From the NCBI GenBank assembly GCA_947632175.1, contig CANROC010000020.1, forward strand, positions 1 through 46,726: a DNA stretch of 46,726 nucleotides, written 5' to 3'. The DNA is from an uncultured Oscillospiraceae bacterium. Lineage in GTDB: Bacteria > Bacillota > Clostridia > Oscillospirales > Oscillospiraceae. The notes beneath the pieces were generated by a model. The model searched no databases. It worked only from the letters and a program-made list of their open reading frames with translations, and was not told where the DNA came from. The position numbers were made by a program, and so were the translations under genes. The first letter of the stretch is position 1, and every line of letters begins with the position of its first letter. This document shows positions 15,824 to 24,542 of the stretch, piece after piece.

Positions 15824-17093
15824 GCGCGTCCCTCCATACGATCCTCCCGTCCGCCACGGTCAGGAGGCATTTTCCGAAGACCCGCCAGCCGTCAAAGGGC
15901 GTGGCGCGGCCCAGAGAGAGGAATTTCGAGGAATCTATCGAAAATTCGTGCTCTAGGTCGAAAATCGCCAGGTTCGCCGCCTCCCCCGGCTCGATCCTCC
16001 CGCCGGGAAGCCCGAACCGGCGGGCCGGCGCGGCGCTCATGAGCTCCACAAGCCGCTCTAAGCTGGTGATACGGCCCCGGACCAGCTTTGTATACAGCAC
16101 CGGGAAGGCGCACTCCAGGCCCACGATGCCGTTGAGGCTGTGGGCTAATCCGCCGGATTTCTCCTGCGCTGAGTGGGGGGCGTGGTCCGTGGCGATCATG
16201 TCCACGGTCCCGTCGCAGAGGCCCTCGATGAGGGCGTCCCGGTCCTCGGCTGAGCGGATGGGCGGGTTCATGCGGAACCGCCCGTCGTCCATAAGCTCCC
16301 CGTCCGTCAGCGTCAGGTAGTGGGGCCCCGTCTCGCAGGTGACGTCCAGCCCCTCGAACTTGGCAAGGCGCACAAGGCCCACCGTCTCCTTGGTGGAGAC
16401 GTGGCAGACGTGGTAAGCGCAGCCCGTCTCCCGCACCAGCTCCAGGTCCCGCTCCACCTGCCGCCATTCGCTCTCCGGGTCGTTGCCCACAAGGCCGTGG
16501 GCCCGGGCGTAAGCGCCGGCGTGGACGGCCCAGCCCTTTTGAAAGAGGCTCTCGTCCTCCGCGTGGGCCACGATGGGTTTGCCCAGCTCCCGCGCCGTCT
16601 CCATGGCGCGGCGCATCAGCGTCTCCGACTGCACGCCCCGCCCGTCGTCGGAAAACCCGGCCACAAAGGGGGCCATAGCCGCCATGTCGGAAAGCTCCGC
16701 GCCCTGCTCGCCCCGGGTTATAGCCCCGTAGGGGGCCACGGCCACGGCGGCGTCCCGGTCGATGATGTCGAGCTGGACCTTCAAATTCTCCAGCGAATCC
16801 GGCACGGGTTTCAGGTTCGGCATGGCGCACACCGCCGTGTACCCGCCGTGCGCCGCCGCCAGCGTGCCGGTGCGGACGGTCTCCTTATAGGCGAATCCCG
16901 GCTCCCGCAGATGGACGTGGGGGTCCACAAGCCCCGGCAGGGCGGTGGCGCCCTGAAAATCAAAAACGGCAGCGTCACCGCCAACAAAAAGGGCTTGCCC
17001 CATGGCGGCAACGGTGCCATCAACGATCAATATATCCGCCTTTTGAAAGGCGTTTTGGGTATAGACGTTCAGATTCTTGAAAAGGAATTTCAT
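15816..17093 (-). CDS. pyrC: Dihydroorotase PyrC (class I type)
   Basis: 425 residues. The metal-binding DPHVHLREPG (His59, His61) lies after the N-terminal beta-sandwich, followed by later His/Asp ligands (HAEDESL, HVCHVSTKE, ATDHAPHS). It closes carbamoyl aspartate to dihydroorotate. GGGGAGG precedes the ATG. It is the first pyr gene of the cluster, 58 bases after the aminotransferase stop. Confidence 0.95.
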   Translation of the reverse strand: MKFLFKNLNVYTQNAFQKADILIVDGTVAAMGQALFVGGDAAVFDFQGATALPGLVDPHVHLREPGFAYKETVRTGTLAAAHGGYTAVCAMPNLKPVPDSLENLKVQLDIIDRDAAVAVAPYGAITRGEQGAELSDMAAMAPFVAGFSDDGRGVQSETLMRRAMETARELGKPIVAHAEDESLFQKGWAVHAGAYARAHGLVGNDPESEWRQVERDLELVRETGCAYHVCHVSTKETVGLVRLAKFEGLDVTCETGPHYLTLTDGELMDDGRFRMNPPIRSAEDRDALIEGLCDGTVDMIATDHAPHSAQEKSGGLAHSLNGIVGLECAFPVLYTKLVRGRITSLERLVELMSAAPARRFGLPGGRIEPGEAANLAIFDLEHEFSIDSSKFLSLGRATPFDGWRVFGKCLLTVADGRIVWRDAHV

Positions 17094-17111
17094 AAAACCT
17101 CCCCAGGGGGG

Positions 17112-17147
17112 TCACAGGGAGGGCCGCTTAACGGCGGTCCTCCCCCG
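17112..17147 (+). terminator. Hairpin with a T-run on the plus strand, between two minus-strand genes
   Basis: GGGAGGGCCGC pairs imperfectly with GCGGTCCTCCC and CCGTTTTTT follows in the plus direction. Both flanking genes (the aminotransferase and pyrC) run on the minus strand, where the T-run would precede the stem. It may stop antisense transcripts or act as a structured leader of pyrC. Confidence 0.45.
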
Positions 17148-17151
17148 TTTT

Positions 17152-18402
17152 TTAAGAGTGCCGGTCCTTCACCACGGCGAAGGCCTCGTCGGCGATCTCC
17201 AGCGTCTCCTGGATATCCGCGTCGGTGAGGCTGGCGTTGATGAAGTGGTTGTGGTGGTTGGTGAAGAAGACGCCGCGCTTGACGCACTCGGCGATCCACT
17301 CCTGGTGGAGCATCAGCGTGGGGTCGTCGGCGATGCGCAGATAGAAGAGGCTGGGCACGCCGGAGACGTGCAGGTCGTAGCCGTACTTCAAAGCCGTGGT
17401 CACGAGGCCGTTTTTGAGCTTCGTGCCCTGGTCGATGAGGAGCTGCGGGCAGTTCAGGCGCTTCATCTTCTGGATGCAGGCGATCCCGGCGGCGAAGGGC
17501 ACGGCGCTCATCCAGTAAGAGCCGGTGAAGCTTAAAGACGACACCGCGATTTTCAAAAACTCCCGCCCGCACAGGGCCGAGACGTTGTACCCGTTGGCCA
17601 GCGCCTTGCAGAAGCAGATGAGATCGGCCTTGAACCCGAAGTAGTGGTCGCTCCCGGCGATGTCCAGCCGGAACCCGGCGCGCACGTCGTCGATGATGAG
17701 CACCGTTCCCGTGTCGTCACAGAGCTTCCGGACCTTCTTCCAGAAGCCCTTGGCGGGAAGCTCGTTGTCCGCGAAGTTCCCGTGCATGTAGGGCTGGGCG
17801 ATGACCGCCGCGATCTCGCCCTTGTTTTGCTCGAAAACCTCGGAAAGCTCGTCAAAGTCGTTCCAGGTGACGTAGAGGTTATTCTGGACGTCCTCCTCCA
17901 GCACGCCGGCGTAGTCGATCTTCTGGGTCCAGGGGGAGACGCCGTGATAGTAGCCCTTGAAGAAGACGATCTTCTTCCGGTGGGTGTAGGCTCTCGCGGT
18001 CATGACCGCGCCGGTGGTGACGTCGTTGCCGTTCTTGGCGAAGAAAGCCCAGTCGGCGCAATTCACCGTCTCCACCAGGAGGTCGGCAAAGTCGATCATC
18101 ACGGGGTTGGGGAGCGTGGTGCAGTCGGAGATGGCCCGCTGGCGTGCCGCCGCCTCGTCCACGTCCGGGTCGTTGTAGCCCAGGACGTTGGGGCCGTAGG
18201 CGGCCATGTAGTCGATGAACCTGTTCCCGTCCAGATCCCAGAGGTAGCTGCCCTGGGCCTTGGAGGAGTAGAGGGGGAAAGCCTCGATGGGCACATAGCA
18301 GCCCTCCGCCGGGCCCTGGTGGCCGTAGATGCCGGAGGGGATGACCTTGCAGGCCCGCTCAAAGGCGGCGCGGGACCTGGGATATTCGTAAACCTTTCTC
18401 AT
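17152..18402 (-). CDS. Class III aminotransferase, HemL-like
   Basis: 416 residues. PLP fold type I: Asp-rich IIDDVRAGFRLD (236-247) and Lys266 in ICFCKALANGYNVSALCG as the probable PLP lysine; SYLWDLDGNRFIDYMAAYGP near 52-71 is typical of the class. It resembles glutamate-1-semialdehyde aminomutase and the aspartate aminotransferase family of class III proteins, but there are no tetrapyrrole genes nearby, so it probably acts on another amino donor. It follows the SCP2-like gene at a spacing of nine bases, with GGTGAG as ribosome binding site. Confidence 0.85.
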   Translation of the reverse strand: MRKVYEYPRSRAAFERACKVIPSGIYGHQGPAEGCYVPIEAFPLYSSKAQGSYLWDLDGNRFIDYMAAYGPNVLGYNDPDVDEAAARQRAISDCTTLPNPVMIDFADLLVETVNCADWAFFAKNGNDVTTGAVMTARAYTHRKKIVFFKGYYHGVSPWTQKIDYAGVLEEDVQNNLYVTWNDFDELSEVFEQNKGEIAAVIAQPYMHGNFADNELPAKGFWKKVRKLCDDTGTVLIIDDVRAGFRLDIAGSDHYFGFKADLICFCKALANGYNVSALCGREFLKIAVSSLSFTGSYWMSAVPFAAGIACIQKMKRLNCPQLLIDQGTKLKNGLVTTALKYGYDLHVSGVPSLFYLRIADDPTLMLHQEWIAECVKRGVFFTNHHNHFINASLTDADIQETLEIADEAFAVVKDRHS

Positions 18403-18411
18403 ACGCTCACC

Positions 18412-19164
18412 TCACGCTAAATACATGGACACCCGGTCCAGGATGCGGTTGACGTTGTCCACCATGGAGATCATGCCGCCCACGCGGACCTGGCCGGTCC
18501 CCACCGCCGCCACGCCGTTGATCTTCCCGTCGAAGAGGTCCCGGGCGTCCTTCATGGTGGAGAACACCATGTAGCTGGTGGGATGCTCGCAGGGGGTATG
18601 CACGGCGGTGAGCGCGTGGCCGTGGGCGTGGAGGTGCCCCTCGGGCCCGCCGTCGATGGCCAGCCTCACGTCGCCGTCCACGATGTAGGAGGCGGAAGCC
18701 TTGCCCACCTTGTCCACATTGCCGATCTGCGCCACGGCGTCCAGGATGAGGTGGAACATAATGGTGGTGCTGATCGTGAAAAACTCTGGGTCGTCCAGCG
18801 CGCCCTCCGCCGGCCGCAGATAGGCCGTGAGCTTGTCCGTGAGCTTCGTGAACTGGTTCAAAAGGAACCCGATCTTCGTAAAGCCCTTGGAGGGAATGGG
18901 CGTCACCGTGCCGTCGATGAGGCCGTTGAACTTCTTGCAGGAGCCAAAGGGGAGCTTGATGTCGCACTTGCCCACGCCGGGGATGAGGTCGCACCGGTCG
19001 TCATGGAACCAGATGGTCCCCTCCGGTCCGTCCTTCACCGCGATGCCGATGGAGATGTTTTTTCCCTCGATCATCTTTTTGCAGTCCCCGTCCAGCTCGC
19101 AAAGCCTGGTCAGGGACCCCAGCACGGCGAACAGATTGATGTATGCCAGCGTTTTTTCGTCCAT
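18412..19164 (-). CDS. SCP2-like sterol-carrier-fold protein, unknown substrate
   Basis: 250 residues from ATG 19164, which has AGGAGG upstream. The C-terminal third (about 190-248: FDGKINGVAAVGTGQVRVGGMISMVDNVNRILD) matches the SCP2 pattern of a short strand, Gly-rich turn and final helix. The middle contains a His-rich GHLHAHGHALTAVH stretch. SCP2 folds bind hydrophobic small molecules. Co-transcription with the aminotransferase suggests that they handle one compound, but nothing identifies it. Confidence 0.65.
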   Translation of the reverse strand: MDEKTLAYINLFAVLGSLTRLCELDGDCKKMIEGKNISIGIAVKDGPEGTIWFHDDRCDLIPGVGKCDIKLPFGSCKKFNGLIDGTVTPIPSKGFTKIGFLLNQFTKLTDKLTAYLRPAEGALDDPEFFTISTTIMFHLILDAVAQIGNVDKVGKASASYIVDGDVRLAIDGGPEGHLHAHGHALTAVHTPCEHPTSYMVFSTMKDARDLFDGKINGVAAVGTGQVRVGGMISMVDNVNRILDRVSMYLA

Positions 19165-19195
19165 AAAACCGCCTCCTGTCTGCACATTAAAGATT

Positions 19196-19224
19196 ATTAT
19201 ACCTTCTCCCCCCGCCATTTGCAA
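19196..19224 (-). promoter_or_regulatory. Promoter of the SCP2-like/aminotransferase genes
   Basis: Minus strand TTGCAA (19224-19219), 17-base spacer, perfect TATAAT (19201-19196). With no convincing terminator before pyrC, it may also drive the pyr genes. Confidence 0.8.
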
Positions 19225-19249
19225 CCCCCAACCAGAAATTTCGGCGGGC

Positions 19250-19278
19250 AAAAAGCCCTCCCCGCAAGGCGGGGAGGG
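19250..19278 (-). terminator. Terminator of lepA
   Basis: CCCTCCCCGC pairs with GCGGGGAGGG (19256-19278) around a 3-base loop; on the minus strand CTTTTT follows. Confidence 0.85.
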
Positions 19279-19284
19279 GCGGGG

Positions 19285-21090
19285 TCATTCGTCGAGCTTG
19301 AGGACGGCCATGAAGGCCTCGGTGGGAATCTGGACGGTGCCCAGCTGGCGCATCTTCTTTTTGCCTTCTTTTTGCTTCTCCAAAAGCTTCTTCTTGCGGG
19401 TGATGTCGCCGCCGTAGCATTTGGCGAGAACGTCCTTCCGGAGGGCCTTCACCGTCTCGCGGGCGATGATCTTGCCGCCGATGGCGGCCTGGATGGGGAC
19501 CTCGAAGAGCTGGCGGGGGATGTTGTCCTTCAGCTTTTCGCAGAGCTTCCGCGCCCTCGGGTACGCCTTCTCCCGGTGGGCGATGAAGCTCAGGGCGTCC
19601 ACCTGGTCGCCGTTTAAGAGCATGTCCACCTTCACAAGGTCGGAGGGGCGGTACTCGGCGAACTCATAGTCTAAGGACGCGTAGCCCCGGGTCTTGGCTT
19701 TCAGAGTGTCGAAAAAGTCGTAGATGATCTCCCCCAGGGGCATGAAGTAGCGCAGCTCGGCCAGGTTTGTGTCCAGGTACGTCATGTCCCGGTACTCGCC
19801 CCGGCGCTCCTGGCACATGGGCATGATGTTGCCCACAAATTCCGGGGGCGTGATGATGGAGGCGGCCACGTAGGGCTCCGCCGTCTCCAGAATGGCGGCG
19901 GGGTCCGGGTAGTTGTGGGGGTTGTCCACCATGACCACCGTGCCGTCGGATTTCTTCACCTCGTAGATGACGGAGGGGAGGGTCGTGATGAGGTCCAGGT
20001 TGAACTCCCGCTCCAGGCGCTCCTGGATGATCTCCATGTGGAGCATTCCCAGAAAGCCGCACCGGAACCCGAAGCCCAGGGCCGCCGACGTCTCCGGCTC
20101 GAAGCTGAGACTGGCGTCGTTGAGCTGGAGCTTCTCCAGGGCGTCCCGGAGGTCCGGGAACTTGCTGCCGTCCTCGGTGTAGATGCCGCAGTAGACCATC
20201 TGCCGTGCCGGGCGGTAGCCGGGGAGGGGCTCCGAGGCGGGGTTGGCGGCCAATGTCACCGTGTCGCCCACCTGCGTGTCCCGGACATTTTTGATGGAGG
20301 CGGTGAGATAGCCCACCTCCCCGGCGTAGAGGCCCTCCTCGGGCCGGTAGCTCTTGGGCAGGAGGTGGCCGCACTCGATGATGTCGTACTCCGCGCCGGA
20401 GGCCATCATGCGGATCTTATCCCCCACGTGGAGCTGTCCGTCCATGAGCCGCACATACACCACCACGCCCCGGTAGGCGTCGTACTGGGAGTCGAAGATG
20501 AGGGCCCGGAGGGGCGCGGACCGGTCGCCCTTCGGGGCGGGGATGCGCTCCACAATGGCGTCCAGGACGCTCTCTACGTTGAGGCCCGTCTTGGCGGAGA
20601 TCTCCGGGGCGTCCATGGCCTCGATGCCGATGACGTTCTCGATCTCCTCCTTCACCTTTTTGGGGTCGGCGGCGGGCAGGTCGATCTTGTTGATGACGGG
20701 CACGATCTCCAGGTCGTGCTCCGCGGCCATGTAGGTGTTGGCCAGGGTCTGGGCCTCCACTCCCTGGGCCGCGTCCACCACCAGGACCGCCCCCTCGCAG
20801 GCGGCCAGGGACCTGCTCACCTCATAGCCGAAGTCCACATGGCCCGGGGTATCGATGAGGTTGAGGACGTAGCTCTTGCCGTCGGCGGCGTTGTAGTCTA
20901 AGCGGATGGCGCGGGCCTTGATGGTGATGCCGCGCTCGCGCTCTAAGTCCATGTTGTCGAGAAGCTGGTCCTCCATCTCCCGGCTGGGCACCGCGCCGGT
21001 GAGCTCGATGAGCCTGTCGGAGAGAGTGGACTTGCCGTGGTCCACATGGGCGATGATGGAAAAATTGCGAATCAAAGCTTGGTCGGTCAT
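19285..21090 (-). CDS. lepA: Elongation factor 4 (LepA)
   Basis: 601 residues, full length. GTPase motifs are AHVDHGKST near 13, DTPGHVDF near 80 and NKIDLP near 134. A LepA-type C-terminal domain ends at [18 protein letters not shown]. LepA is a ribosome-associated translational GTPase. The gene comes ten bases after the small XRE gene and has AGGTGA as ribosome binding site. Confidence 0.97.
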   Translation of the reverse strand: MTDQALIRNFSIIAHVDHGKSTLSDRLIELTGAVPSREMEDQLLDNMDLERERGITIKARAIRLDYNAADGKSYVLNLIDTPGHVDFGYEVSRSLAACEGAVLVVDAAQGVEAQTLANTYMAAEHDLEIVPVINKIDLPAADPKKVKEEIENVIGIEAMDAPEISAKTGLNVESVLDAIVERIPAPKGDRSAPLRALIFDSQYDAYRGVVVYVRLMDGQLHVGDKIRMMASGAEYDIIECGHLLPKSYRPEEGLYAGEVGYLTASIKNVRDTQVGDTVTLAANPASEPLPGYRPARQMVYCGIYTEDGSKFPDLRDALEKLQLNDASLSFEPETSAALGFGFRCGFLGMLHMEIIQERLEREFNLDLITTLPSVIYEVKKSDGTVVMVDNPHNYPDPAAILETAEPYVAASIITPPEFVGNIMPMCQERRGEYRDMTYLDTNLAELRYFMPLGEIIYDFFDTLKAKTRGYASLDYEFAEYRPSDLVKVDMLLNGDQVDALSFIAHREKAYPRARKLCEKLKDNIPRQLFEVPIQAAIGGKIIARETVKALRKDVLAKCYGGDITRKKKLLEKQKEGKKKMRQLGTVQIPTEAFMAVLKLDE

Positions 21091-21100
21091 AAGTCACCTG

Positions 21101-21400
21101 TTATCGTACTTCTTTGATGAGCCGGTCGGCCTCCGCCGACAGCTCCCTCAGGCGTCCCACCAGGTCCTTGAAGGCCCGGTGGCCGTCGTAGCTCCTGCCC
21201 AGCATGTAGTCGGCGGAGACGCCGTAATAGTCGCAGGCCCGCACCACGAAGTCCAGCTTCGGCTCCCGGAGGCCGTTTTCGTAGTGGCTCAAAAGCGCCT
21301 GGGAGATGCCCAGGTCCGCCGCCGCCGCCCGCTGGGACAGGCCCCGCTCCGTCCGCAGGGACATGAGGATCGCCGGAAATTGCTGACTCAACCCGGTCAC
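21101..21400 (-). CDS. Small XRE-type HTH protein
   Basis: 99 residues from a GTG at 21400, one base after the dCMP deaminase stop. HTH region about 10-65 (LSQRAAAADLGISQALLSHYENG). The start is uncertain: no strong ribosome binding site, and an ATG at 21364 would give 87 residues. The C-terminus is a short coiled-coil-like helix (DLVGRLRELSAEADRLIKEV). Probably a DNA-binding regulator, with coupled translation between dCMP deaminase and lepA. Confidence 0.8.
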   Translation of the reverse strand: MTGLSQQFPAILMSLRTERGLSQRAAAADLGISQALLSHYENGLREPKLDFVVRACDYYGVSADYMLGRSYDGHRAFKDLVGRLRELSAEADRLIKEVR

Positions 21401-21401
21401 C

Positions 21402-21893
21402 TCAGCTCAGCTTCATGTCCACGGAGTCGTCGTTGAAGATCCAATCCCGCACGTCCGTGACGGTGTACTCCGTCTCGCTCACCCGGCAGACAACCCGGCG
21501 GATGCCGGCGTTGATGATGAACCGGCGGCACATGGAGCAGGGCGTGGTGTCGGTGAGAAGCTCCCCGGTCTTGCCGTTGCGCCCCGCCAGATACAAGGTG
21601 GAGCCCAGGCAGTCCCGGCGGGAGGCGGAGATGATGGCGTTCTGCTCGGCGTGGACGGCCCGGCACAGCTCATAGCGCTCCCCGGAGGGGATCTGCAAGG
21701 TGTCCCGGAGGCAGTGTCCCAGGTCGGCGCAGTTCTTGCGTCCCCGGGGCGCGCCGTTGTAGCCGGTGGAGATGATCTCGTCCTCATGGACGATGATGGC
21801 CCCGTAGTGCCGCCGCATACAGGTGGACCGCTCCGCCACCGTCTCGGCGATGTCCAGGTAGTAGTTGACCTTGTCCGTGCGATCAGAAGTCAT
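21402..21893 (-). CDS. Deoxycytidylate (dCMP) deaminase family protein
   Basis: 163 residues. Zinc site: His81-Ala-Glu83 (VHAEQNAI) and Pro-Cys119-x-x-Cys122 (PCSMC). A second Cys/His set (Cys25, Cys55, His60, Cys61) resembles the extra zinc site of ComEB-type dCMP deaminases. The reaction is dCMP to dUMP, supplying thymidylate synthesis. GCGGGAGGCGG precedes the ATG. First gene of the dCMP deaminase-XRE-lepA unit. Confidence 0.92.
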   Translation of the reverse strand: MTSDRTDKVNYYLDIAETVAERSTCMRRHYGAIIVHEDEIISTGYNGAPRGRKNCADLGHCLRDTLQIPSGERYELCRAVHAEQNAIISASRRDCLGSTLYLAGRNGKTGELLTDTTPCSMCRRFIINAGIRRVVCRVSETEYTVTDVRDWIFNDDSVDMKLS

Positions 21894-21931
21894 GTTTAGC
21901 CGCCTCCCGCGTAAAATTTCTTTCCGGGAAC

Positions 21932-21960
21932 ATTATAACAAATCGTATAGGGGGACGCAA
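21932..21960 (-). promoter_or_regulatory. Promoter of the dCMP deaminase-lepA operon
   Basis: Minus strand TTGCGT (21960-21955), 17-base spacer, TATAAT (21937-21932). Confidence 0.8.
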
Positions 21961-21968
21961 GTGTTATT

Positions 21969-22140
21969 TGATGCGGACGTATACGCAAGCATACGGACGT
22001 ATACGGACGTAATGCGGACGCATACGCAAGCATACGGACGTAATGCTTGGAATACCAACTACAACTTCAACTTCAACTTCAACTTCAACCTCAACCTCAA
22101 TTCAACTACAACTACAAAATCAACCTCATCCTCAGATTTA
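21969..22140. repeat. Short-unit repeat tracts upstream of the dCMP deaminase promoter
   Basis: Two adjacent low-complexity tracts. 21969-22041 repeats ACGTATACG/CATACGGACG words, including two copies of CGCAAGCATACGGACGTA. 22056-22130 repeats CAACTT, CAACCT and CAACTAC hexamer-like units. Open frames through it read Asn-Phe or Thr-Ser repeats and have no start signals, so no gene is called. The rest of 21894-22266 contains the two promoters and an AT-rich stretch. Confidence 0.85.
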
Positions 22141-22216
22141 TTTTCAAATACGCGCAAGCGCGGGAAGAAAAATCGAGCGAGATGCTTTTATTTATTTTTT
22201 TATTAGTGAAAAATGC

Positions 22217-22245
22217 TTGACAAATAGCGTAATTTGTGGTATAAT
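22217..22245 (+). promoter_or_regulatory. Perfect consensus promoter pointing into the 3' end of the sensor kinase gene (antisense)
   Basis: TTGACA (22217-22222), 17-base spacer ending TGTGG, TATAAT (22240-22245). Every consensus position is met. The only gene downstream in this direction is the sensor kinase on the other strand, whose stop codon is at 22267. No terminator or supported plus-strand gene follows. Confidence 0.8.
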
Positions 22246-22266
22246 AAGCATACTGAGAGACGGGCC

Positions 22267-24372
22267 TCACGGCAGGGAGGACAGGATGGCGAGGAGAGTG
22301 GGGACGTCTACGGGCTTGGGGATGAAGTCGTCCATGCCGGAGGCGTGGGCGCGGGCGCGGTCCTCCTGGAAGTTGTTGGCGGTGCAGGCGACGATGCGCA
22401 CGGTCTTGGCGTCGGGGCGGTCCAGCTCCCGGATGGCCTTCGACGCCTGACAGCCGTCCATCCGAGGCATCATAAGGTCCATGAGGATGAGGCCGTAGGC
22501 GCCCACGTCGGAGGCGGCGAAGAGCTCCAGCGCCTCCCGGCCGTCGTGGGCTAAATCGGCGTCAAAGCCCTCCCCGGCCAGGAGCTCCAGCATGATCTCG
22601 CCGTTGAGCTCGTTGTCCTCCGCCACCAGCACGCGGGTCCTGGCCTTTCCCTCCCGGCCTGAACCGGCCAGCGGGTCGGCGGGGGCCGTCTCCGCCACCT
22701 CCGAGGGGAAGGTGAAGGTGAAAGTACTGCCCTCCCCCACCGCGCTTTTCACCGTAAGGCTCCCGCCCATGGCCTCCGCAAGGCCGTAACAGATGGCCAG
22801 GCCCAGGCCCGTGCCCTGGTTGCCCTTGGAGACGGTGTCCAGCTCCCGGGAGAAAGGGGTAAAGAGGGTCTTCTGGAACTCCTCGCTCATGCCCCGGCCT
22901 GTATCCGACACGGTGAAGACGGTGATCACCCGGCTGCCCTCCCGTCTCTGGGAGGCGTCCAGAACAACCCGGCCGCCGGCGGGGGTAAATTTGCCGGCGT
23001 TGTCCAAAAGGTTCAGGAGGATCTGCCTCAGGCGCACGCCGTCCCCCAGCACGCAGGGGTCGGGGAGGGCGAAGCGGACCTGGAAGTCGATGCCCTTGTC
23101 CTCCATGGCGCGCCGCGCCGAGAGGGCGCAGGACTCCACCAGCAGCGCCAGGTCCAGCGGCTCCGGCTTCAGCTCCAGGCTCCTGTCCCGGAGGCTGGAC
23201 ATGTCCAGGATGTCGTCCACCAGCGTCAGCAGGTACCCGGCGGTGGCGGTGGACTGGCTGAGATACTCATGAAGGCGCTGGGGGTCGTCCAGCTTCTGGC
23301 CCATGAGGTAGTTGAGGCCCATGAGGCCGTTGAGGGGCGTGCGGATCTCGTGGCTCATGGTGGACAAAAACTGGCTCTTGGCCCGGGCATCGGCCCGCGC
23401 CTCCAGGGACCGCACGTGGGCCCAGAGGAGAAGCCCCGCCAGCGTTAAGATCACCACCGCCGCCACGGCTAAAATCACCGCCGCGTGGCGGTAGCGGTAG
23501 AGGAAGTCGGAAAAGGTGGGCTCGTATTGGTAGTCCATCACCGCCTGGACGGTGTAGCTGCCCAGCTCGTCCTCGGAGACGGCGGCGATGCCCCGGTCGA
23601 GGATGCCGATGATGGCCTCCCCCCGGGCGGTCAGCGCCTCGTCCCCCTCGATGGGCACCACGGCGGAGAAGCACAGGCTCTCGTCCATGCCCTGGACGGG
23701 GATGACCTTCAGGTCCTCGTAGGCGGGCTTGGCGTACCAGTATTCCACCACGTACTGGTTGAGGATGGTGAGGTCCGCCTCGCCGTCGGACACCGCGTCA
23801 AAGCAGGAGGTGAGGTCGGGGTAGTCCGTCACGGTGAAGCTGGGGTAGACCCGGGCCAGCACCTTTTTGATGGTCTGGGAGCCGCTGGACACCGCCACGG
23901 TGAGGGGCGCGGTGGGGTCGAAGTCCAGGTCCTGAGGCGCCACCACCACCTTCCGGGCGGAGAAGTAGGGCTTGCTCATCAGGATCCCCCGGGCGTTCAT
24001 GTTCTCCGGGTTATATTCCACGCTGGTCACCAGGTCGAAGCCCTGAGAGAGGAGGTAGTCGTAGGTCACGGACTCCAGGGGCAGAGGGACGTATTCGAAG
24101 GTAAGGCCCGTAAGCTCCGCGAGCCGGTCGAAGATGAGGCGGGAGATGCCGCGCAGCTCACCGTCCCCGTCGGCGAAGGACACCGGCGGCCGGTCCTGCA
24201 CAAAGCCCACCTTCAGCGGCCCCAGGGAGGCGACGAAGGCGCGCTCCTCCTCCGTAAACACCGGCGCGGTGCTCACCTCCCCCTCCGCCAGCGCCGGCAC
24301 GGCCAGAACGCACGCCAAAAGCAGCGCCGCCAGCCACAGCGCCATTCTTCGAACCCTTTTCCCGCTCTTCAC
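22267..24372 (-). CDS. Hybrid sensor histidine kinase with an extracellular solute-binding domain
   Basis: 701 residues from a GTG with GGGGAGG upstream. Layout: signal peptide (about 1-29, cleavage after ALA), a bacterial solute-binding family 3 sensor domain (about 45-275), a membrane helix (about 296-317), HisKA with His341 in STMSHEIRTPLNG, HATPase (NLLDNAGKFTP near 455, DTGRGMS, GTGLGLAI), and a receiver domain with Asp632 in LILMDLMMPRMDG. Binding of an amino acid-like ligand outside the cell would change phosphorylation. No output regulator is encoded beside it. It is monocistronic. Confidence 0.93.
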   Translation of the reverse strand: MKSGKRVRRMALWLAALLLACVLAVPALAEGEVSTAPVFTEEERAFVASLGPLKVGFVQDRPPVSFADGDGELRGISRLIFDRLAELTGLTFEYVPLPLESVTYDYLLSQGFDLVTSVEYNPENMNARGILMSKPYFSARKVVVAPQDLDFDPTAPLTVAVSSGSQTIKKVLARVYPSFTVTDYPDLTSCFDAVSDGEADLTILNQYVVEYWYAKPAYEDLKVIPVQGMDESLCFSAVVPIEGDEALTARGEAIIGILDRGIAAVSEDELGSYTVQAVMDYQYEPTFSDFLYRYRHAAVILAVAAVVILTLAGLLLWAHVRSLEARADARAKSQFLSTMSHEIRTPLNGLMGLNYLMGQKLDDPQRLHEYLSQSTATAGYLLTLVDDILDMSSLRDRSLELKPEPLDLALLVESCALSARRAMEDKGIDFQVRFALPDPCVLGDGVRLRQILLNLLDNAGKFTPAGGRVVLDASQRREGSRVITVFTVSDTGRGMSEEFQKTLFTPFSRELDTVSKGNQGTGLGLAICYGLAEAMGGSLTVKSAVGEGSTFTFTFPSEVAETAPADPLAGSGREGKARTRVLVAEDNELNGEIMLELLAGEGFDADLAHDGREALELFAASDVGAYGLILMDLMMPRMDGCQASKAIRELDRPDAKTVRIVACTANNFQEDRARAHASGMDDFIPKPVDVPTLLAILSSLP

Positions 24373-24409
24373 AGCCGCCCCTCCCCGAAAAAACAGTTTT
24401 ACAGGATAA

Positions 24410-24438
24410 ATTATATGACATAAAAGGGAAAATGTAAA
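24410..24438 (-). promoter_or_regulatory. Promoter of the hybrid sensor kinase
   Basis: Minus strand TTTACA (24438-24433), 17-base spacer, TATAAT (24415-24410). Confidence 0.8.
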
Positions 24439-24470
24439 GAGAAAATGGGAAAAGAGCGCCGGAGAAACAA

Positions 24471-24495
24471 AAATCCCCCGTGAGGGACGGGGGAC
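24471..24495 (-). terminator. Hairpin at the edge of the repeat array
   Basis: On the minus strand CCCCCGT pairs with ACGGGGG and ATTTTTG follows. It could end transcripts entering from the repeat array or from the MATE gene. Confidence 0.5.
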
Positions 24496-24542
24496 GGGCG
24501 GGTTTGGAACCCGGCCATACAGTTTAAATTGCGTTCAATCAC

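Noticed and set aside
17094-17120. PyrR binding site or attenuator before pyrC
   Set aside because: CCUGGGGAGGUU resembles the PyrR loop consensus but has an extra G, and no antiterminator/terminator pair is seen on the minus strand.
21865-22206. Open frame with Asn-Phe repeats
   Set aside because: It is the translation of the CAACTT microsatellite and begins inside the dCMP deaminase gene.
22286-22450. Small plus-strand gene downstream of the perfect promoter at 22217
   Set aside because: It has GGGAGG before an ATG, but it is wholly antisense to the kinase receiver domain and its composition follows that gene.
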